From: CAWDZK01 sp963726615
GTDB taxonomy: Bacteria > Actinomycetota > Actinomycetes > JACCUZ01
Assembly: GCA_963726615.1 (NCBI GenBank)
Contig: CAVSCX010000010.1
Location: 1-64,000 of the forward strand
Direction of reading: 5' to 3'
Length of the DNA: 64,000 bases
Shown: positions 60,213 to 64,000 of the stretch, in pieces
Layout: each line of letters starts with the position of its first letter
Position numbering within the stretch: position 1 is the first letter of the stretch
The notes under the pieces: model-generated
What the model was told of the DNA's origin: nothing
Databases searched by the model: none
What the model saw: the letters and a program-made list of their open reading frames with translations, nothing else
Made by a program: the position numbers and the translations under genes

Positions 60213-61978
60213 GCCTCCTCCCCCCGGGTCACGGTCTCGCGGTAGCCGGGATGGGTGGCCAGCAGGTCCCGGTGGCTGCCGGTCGCGACCACCCGGCCGG
60301 ACACCAGGAACGCGACCTGGTCGCACCGGTCCAGCACCAACGGGCTGGCGGTGGTCACCACGGTGGTGGGGGCGTCGACGCGGTCGGTGCCGTGCCGGGC
60401 GGCGCGGAGCCGCTCGGCCACGAGCACCTCCGTGTGCGCGTCGACGGCGCCGGTCGGCTCGACCAGGACGAGGACGTCGGCGTCGGCGAGCAGGGCGCGG
60501 GCCAGTGCCAGCCGCTGCCGCTGACCACCGGAGAAGCCGCGGCCGGCCTCCTCGACGTGCGAGTCCAGGCCCTCGGGCAGGGCCTCGAGCACGTCGCCGG
60601 CGGCGGCCACGTCCAGCGCCGTCAGCACCGCCAGGTCGTCTGCTGCCCGGCCCCAGGGGTCCAGCTCGTCCCTCAGCCGGCCGGTGAACAGCCTGGGCTC
60701 GGCCTCCGACACCAGGACCCGGCCTCGCACGGTGCGCAGCGGCAGGTCGGCCAACCTGGTCCCGCCCAGGGACACCTCGTCGTCGGCGGTCATCCGGCCC
60801 AGCCGCAGGGCAAGCGCCGCCGAGTCGTCCGGGTCGGCGCTGACAAGGCCCATCAGGGTGCCCGGCTCGACGTGCAGTCCCGACCTCGGGTCGTCCAGGG
60901 CCGCGCCGTACGGCGGCTCCGCGGCAGGCACGGCCGGGTCGGTGATCTCGGGGGTGGTCTGCAGCACCGCCACGATCCGGCGGGCACCGACGAGCGACCG
61001 GGTCAGCCGATCGGCCGCCTCGACGGCGGTCCGGATCGGCACGACGAGGAAGAACGCGTAGCCGTAGAACGCGACGACGTCGCCCACGTCGACGGTGCCC
61101 TCCAGGGCAAGCCGGGCGCTCAGCCACGTCACCACGACGAGGAACACGCCGGGCAGCAGGACCTGCGCCGAGTCGAGGGTGGCCTGCGGCGAGGCCACGT
61201 GCACCCCCGCCCGGCGCAGCTCGGCCGACCGCGTGCGGTAGCGGGCCAGGAAGGCCGGCTCGCCGCCGATGCCGCGCAGCACCCGCAGGCCGGCGACGGT
61301 GTCCGCGCCCAGAGCGGTCAGCTTGCCGGCCACCTCGCGCTGCGCGGCCTGGCGTCGCTGCAACGGCCGGAGCAGAGGCCCGAGGAGCAGCACCATGGCG
61401 GGCACGCCGAGCAGGACGACGGTGCCTATCAGCACGGAGGTGCGCAGCAGGATGACGGCGACAACGCCGTAGGACACGATCGCGCCGGCGAACCGCGCCG
61501 AGACGTCGAAGGCGCTGCCGATGTGCAGGGCGTCGTTGGTGGCGGCGGAGACCACCTCGCCGGTCGGCAGGCGGCGCCGGATCGCGACGCCGACGAGCGC
61601 GCTGTGCCGCCCGAGCAGCTGCATCGCCCGGAACGACGCGCACAGCCAGTTCGTCACCGCCATCCGGTGCCGGAGGATGCCGAAGACGGCCTGCACCAGG
61701 GCCAGGCCGAGCACCACCAGCGACCAGCGGCCGGCGCTGGCAAGGTCGCCGTCCGCGACACCGGACTGCAAGCCGCGGCCGATGGCGGCGGGGACCAGCG
61801 CCTGGGCGACCATCCAGACGATGCCGAACACCACGCCGACCCCCAGGGTGCCCAGCTGGCGCCGCCCGGTCCAGATCAGGAAGCGCCCCGGCGACCTGAG
61901 GTCCGGGGTCCCGGGGTCGTCGAAGGGGAGGCGCCGCACGATGGACGACGGTACGTGCTCGGGGTGACGGTCCGACAC
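60209..61978 (-). CDS. ABC exporter half, NBD lacking Walker A but with intact signature
   Basis: A 589-residue partner subunit with a six-helix membrane domain (about 40-335). In its NBD the P-loop is absent: the Walker A position (about 374-390) reads LMGLVSADPDDSAA. Walker B is VLVLVEP with the Asp replaced by Val506 but Glu507 kept, the Q-loop is changed to Glu, and the H-loop His is Ala544. The signature FSGGQRQR (482-489) is perfect. This subunit cannot bind ATP normally but can supply the signature motif to its partner. GTG 61978 is chosen without a good SD. Confidence 0.92.
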   Translation of the reverse strand: MSDRHPEHVPSSIVRRLPFDDPGTPDLRSPGRFLIWTGRRQLGTLGVGVVFGIVWMVAQALVPAAIGRGLQSGVADGDLASAGRWSLVVLGLALVQAVFGILRHRMAVTNWLCASFRAMQLLGRHSALVGVAIRRRLPTGEVVSAATNDALHIGSAFDVSARFAGAIVSYGVVAVILLRTSVLIGTVVLLGVPAMVLLLGPLLRPLQRRQAAQREVAGKLTALGADTVAGLRVLRGIGGEPAFLARYRTRSAELRRAGVHVASPQATLDSAQVLLPGVFLVVVTWLSARLALEGTVDVGDVVAFYGYAFFLVVPIRTAVEAADRLTRSLVGARRIVAVLQTTPEITDPAVPAAEPPYGAALDDPRSGLHVEPGTLMGLVSADPDDSAALALRLGRMTADDEVSLGGTRLADLPLRTVRGRVLVSEAEPRLFTGRLRDELDPWGRAADDLAVLTALDVAAAGDVLEALPEGLDSHVEEAGRGFSGGQRQRLALARALLADADVLVLVEPTGAVDAHTEVLVAERLRAARHGTDRVDAPTTVVTTASPLVLDRCDQVAFLVSGRVVATGSHRDLLATHPGYRETVTRGEEA

Positions 61979-62007
61979 CGGGTTTCGTCGCGCGCGGCCG
62001 GGGTCGG

Positions 62008-63999
62008 CTAGGAGTCCGGTGCCGACACCCGGGGGCGCCGACCGACAGCCGCGGCTCCAATGAGCAGAACCAGCACGAGGAGAGCGAACCCCGAGACTGC
62101 GAAGCCCGCGCGCTCCACCGTACCGAGGCGGTAGTCCAGCACGATGCGCATCCGTCCGTGCTGCGCGGGAAGCTGCACCCACATCATCCCCGGCCCGGCC
62201 GCCCGCAGCGTGAGCTCGCGACCGGCCGAGGTAGCGTGCCAGTCGGGCGCGAAGTGCTCCTTCACGAGCACGCCGCGGGCCGTCCGTCCGACGACCACCG
62301 TGCGGCGTTCGGAAGTGATGAACCGCACCTGTGCGGGCACCGGCCGGGTCGGGGCTGCTCCGAGCAGGTTGCCGAGGAACCGTCCCTCGGCCGCCGCACG
62401 ACTGTCTGCTGCGTGGTAGGGCAACCCGAAGCCCTCCCAGGTCACGTTGCCGCGGCCGAGCCGGCGGGTTGCCGTGACCAGTGACCCGCCGCTGCGCAGC
62501 ACCGGCCGGCCCTTCCGCGCCAACCGCCCCGCCTCGACCTCCCAGCTGCCCGAATCCGCGTACGAGGGCGGGCCGAACGCGTCGAGATCGACCCCTGCGA
62601 GTGCGGCATCGCCAGCCGTGTGCCAGTCCCATGAGCCGCGTACCGTGCGTCGGTGCAGGGACGAGATGGGCATCAGCCCTCGATCGGCCTGCAGCAGGCG
62701 CTCGGCCGGACCGTCTCGGTCGGGGTCGGCCACCACGACGTGACCCCCCCGGCTGGCGTACCGGTGCAGCGCGGCGGCCGCCTGCCCGGTGTCCCCCAGC
62801 TCGCCGCCGTAGAACAGCACCGTGTCGAACGGGACCAGCTCGGCGGCCGTGACGCCTGCGAGGCTTGCGGGTCCCTGCACCGGCACCAAGGCCCCGCTTC
62901 CGACGGCGGCCCCGGCCAGCGCGCGCAGGACGAGGTCGTAGTGCGGCTGGTCGCCGATCACCAGGACGGTTGGTGCTCGCGAGGCCGAGATCACCGGGCC
63001 GGACCCCCGCACCGAGAACGTCGCGAAGGGCGACCGGGTGGCCGGCGCCTCGGTGAGCTGGGGGTCGGCCCGCTCCCAGTCCAGCGAAGCAGCCCCCGGG
63101 TCGGACATCACCGTGCTAACGGCGTTCCAGTCGAGCAGGAAGTGGCGCACCTCGCTCGACTGGTCGGGTGCGCCCTTCAACGCCTCCTCGAACCACACCT
63201 GGTAGTCCTGCTGCAGGTTTCCGTGGTCCTGGTAGCCGCGGGTCTGGGGCAGCCCCGACACGGCGTTGACGAAGTTGCTGGTGGCGTCGGTGGCCACGGC
63301 AAGCCGGTGCTGGTGGTCAGGAGAGTCGCTGGGCAGCCCTGAGGCCCGCACCCGGTCCTGACGCGAGCCGTTGGCGCGGGTGCCAGGCGGCAGGGAGGCT
63401 GCGGTCCCGAGCAGCCCCGCGATCGTCAGGACAGCCACCAGGGTCAGGACCGGTCCCCGCAGCCGGCGGCGACCCCATCCTGGCCGGCGATGCAGGACCA
63501 GGCCGAGGCCGATACCGACGACGCAGGCCAGCAGCCACGCGGGGTAGACCAGCAGGTCGACCGGCTGCAGTCCGTTGACGTAGTACGGGAACCGGGGCAC
63601 GAGGTAGCCGACGAAGCCGTAACCGAGGACGGCGGGGACGCCTGCCGAGAGCGCGAGGACGGCCCGCAGAGAGAAGCCGGTCTCAGCCATCCGCGAGTGC
63701 CACGCGGCGAGTGCCCGGACCCGCGGCGACGCCCGGTCCGGAAGGGGAGACCCGGCACCCGCGGACAGAAAGGTGACGTCGGTGCCCATCGCGACCTTGT
63801 CGGCCATGGGCACGTGTGGGCGCCGAAGCCTGACCACGGCGAGCGCCACCACGGCGACGGCCAAGGGGAGCAGAACGGGTGAGAGCCCCGCCAGCTGCGT
63901 CTTCGGCGCCCAGACCAGCATGGCGCCGGTCAGCGGGACCTCCTGGTCCGTCCACGGGCTCTGGGCGCGCGGCAGGAGCACGAGCGGCAGGTAGAAGTA
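62008..63999 (-). CDS. Large membrane protein with extracytoplasmic domain (5' end outside window)
   Basis: At least 664 residues; the frame is open to the window edge (upstream residues YFYLPLVLLPRAQSP look like membrane sequence), so the N-terminus is missing. The visible part has about five N-terminal membrane helices, a long exported region (about residues 190-620) and a C-terminal helix (FAVSGFALLVLVLLIGAAAV) with a basic tail. The exported region has GGHVVVADP, GRGNVTWEGFGLPYH and VLVKEHFAPDWHA, resembling YfhO/6-pyruvoyl-tetrahydropterin-synthase-related membrane proteins that often sit near envelope-glycan genes. Function unknown. It ends 30 nt before the exporter. Confidence 0.7.
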   Translation of the reverse strand, partial: YFYLPLVLLPRAQSPWTDQEVPLTGAMLVWAPKTQLAGLSPVLLPLAVAVVALAVVRLRRPHVPMADKVAMGTDVTFLSAGAGSPLPDRASPRVRALAAWHSRMAETGFSLRAVLALSAGVPAVLGYGFVGYLVPRFPYYVNGLQPVDLLVYPAWLLACVVGIGLGLVLHRRPGWGRRRLRGPVLTLVAVLTIAGLLGTAASLPPGTRANGSRQDRVRASGLPSDSPDHQHRLAVATDATSNFVNAVSGLPQTRGYQDHGNLQQDYQVWFEEALKGAPDQSSEVRHFLLDWNAVSTVMSDPGAASLDWERADPQLTEAPATRSPFATFSVRGSGPVISASRAPTVLVIGDQPHYDLVLRALAGAAVGSGALVPVQGPASLAGVTAAELVPFDTVLFYGGELGDTGQAAAALHRYASRGGHVVVADPDRDGPAERLLQADRGLMPISSLHRRTVRGSWDWHTAGDAALAGVDLDAFGPPSYADSGSWEVEAGRLARKGRPVLRSGGSLVTATRRLGRGNVTWEGFGLPYHAADSRAAAEGRFLGNLLGAAPTRPVPAQVRFITSERRTVVVGRTARGVLVKEHFAPDWHATSAGRELTLRAAGPGMMWVQLPAQHGRMRIVLDYRLGTVERAGFAVSGFALLVLVLLIGAAAVGRRPRVSAPDS

Positions 64000-64000
64000 C

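Noticed and set aside
58377..62060. A single 1227-residue fused ABC exporter read from the long minus frame
   Set aside because: The upstream half of that frame is an Arg/Pro-rich shadow of the partner subunit. The true partner is encoded in another frame (60209-61978) with proper membrane helices.

Overview
The window is about 71-73% GC (estimated by eye), uses GTG starts freely, and carries an actinomycete-type gene order, so it comes from a high-GC Actinomycetota (class Actinomycetia) chromosome. The order S10/spc/alpha ribosomal clusters, rplM-rpsI-glmM, acpS-nnr-alr-tsa, groESL-bldM-like-guaB-guaB3 is typical of that class. A C-terminally extended L17 and a BldM-like regulator fit a Nocardioides/Frankia/Streptomyces-like lineage, but genus cannot be fixed from this sequence. 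No tRNA, rRNA, CRISPR array, IS element or phage gene was seen, and no gene-free stretch exceeds 300 nt.

Layout: (1) 1-15.6 kb, plus strand: the end of the S10 operon (rplB, 5' truncated, through rpsQ), the spc operon (rplN to rplO), then secY-adk-map-DUF1707, infA-rpmJ-rpsM-rpsK-rpsD-rpoA-rplQ, and truA. (2) 16.5-22.8 kb: accessory genes (P-loop kinase, GNAT, ABC-F, secreted GH13 amylase/pullulanase). (3) 22.9-28.3 kb: rplM-rpsI-glmM with a clear promoter, convergent coaA, and glmS. (4) 28.3-43.8 kb: PhoX-like secreted protein, acpS, bifunctional nnr, alr, hydrolase, family-4 UDG, tsaE. The t6A genes are then split by about 4.65 kb (HtrA-like protease, nucleotidyltransferase, 6PGDH-like oxidoreductase, SOS-box-controlled 13E12-type HNH protein) before tsaB-rimI-ATP-grasp-tsaD and an exchanger. 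(5) 43.8-54.1 kb: THUMP-like methyltransferase, GAF-GGDEF protein, groES-groEL with a CIRCE-embedded promoter, MerR/B12-like regulator, TPR-like protein, BldM-like regulator, guaB, guaB3. (6) 54.1-64 kb: secreted M4 metalloprotease whose signal peptide is in another frame, SDR, methyltransferase, a strikingly asymmetric heterodimeric ABC exporter, and a large membrane protein running off the window.

Functionally most of the window is core growth machinery: ribosome, RNA polymerase alpha, Sec translocon, nucleotide and cell-wall precursor supply (adk, guaB, glmM, glmS, alr), t6A tRNA modification and chaperonins. The most informative non-routine signals are the ABC pair with complementary loss of NBD motifs, the SOS box on a leaderless HNH gene, the probable one-base frameshift in the M4 protease, the duplicated C-terminal module of L17, the long near-perfect palindrome between rplO and secY, and the structured rpmJ-rpsM leader. 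I did not find a convincing wholly new multi-gene system.
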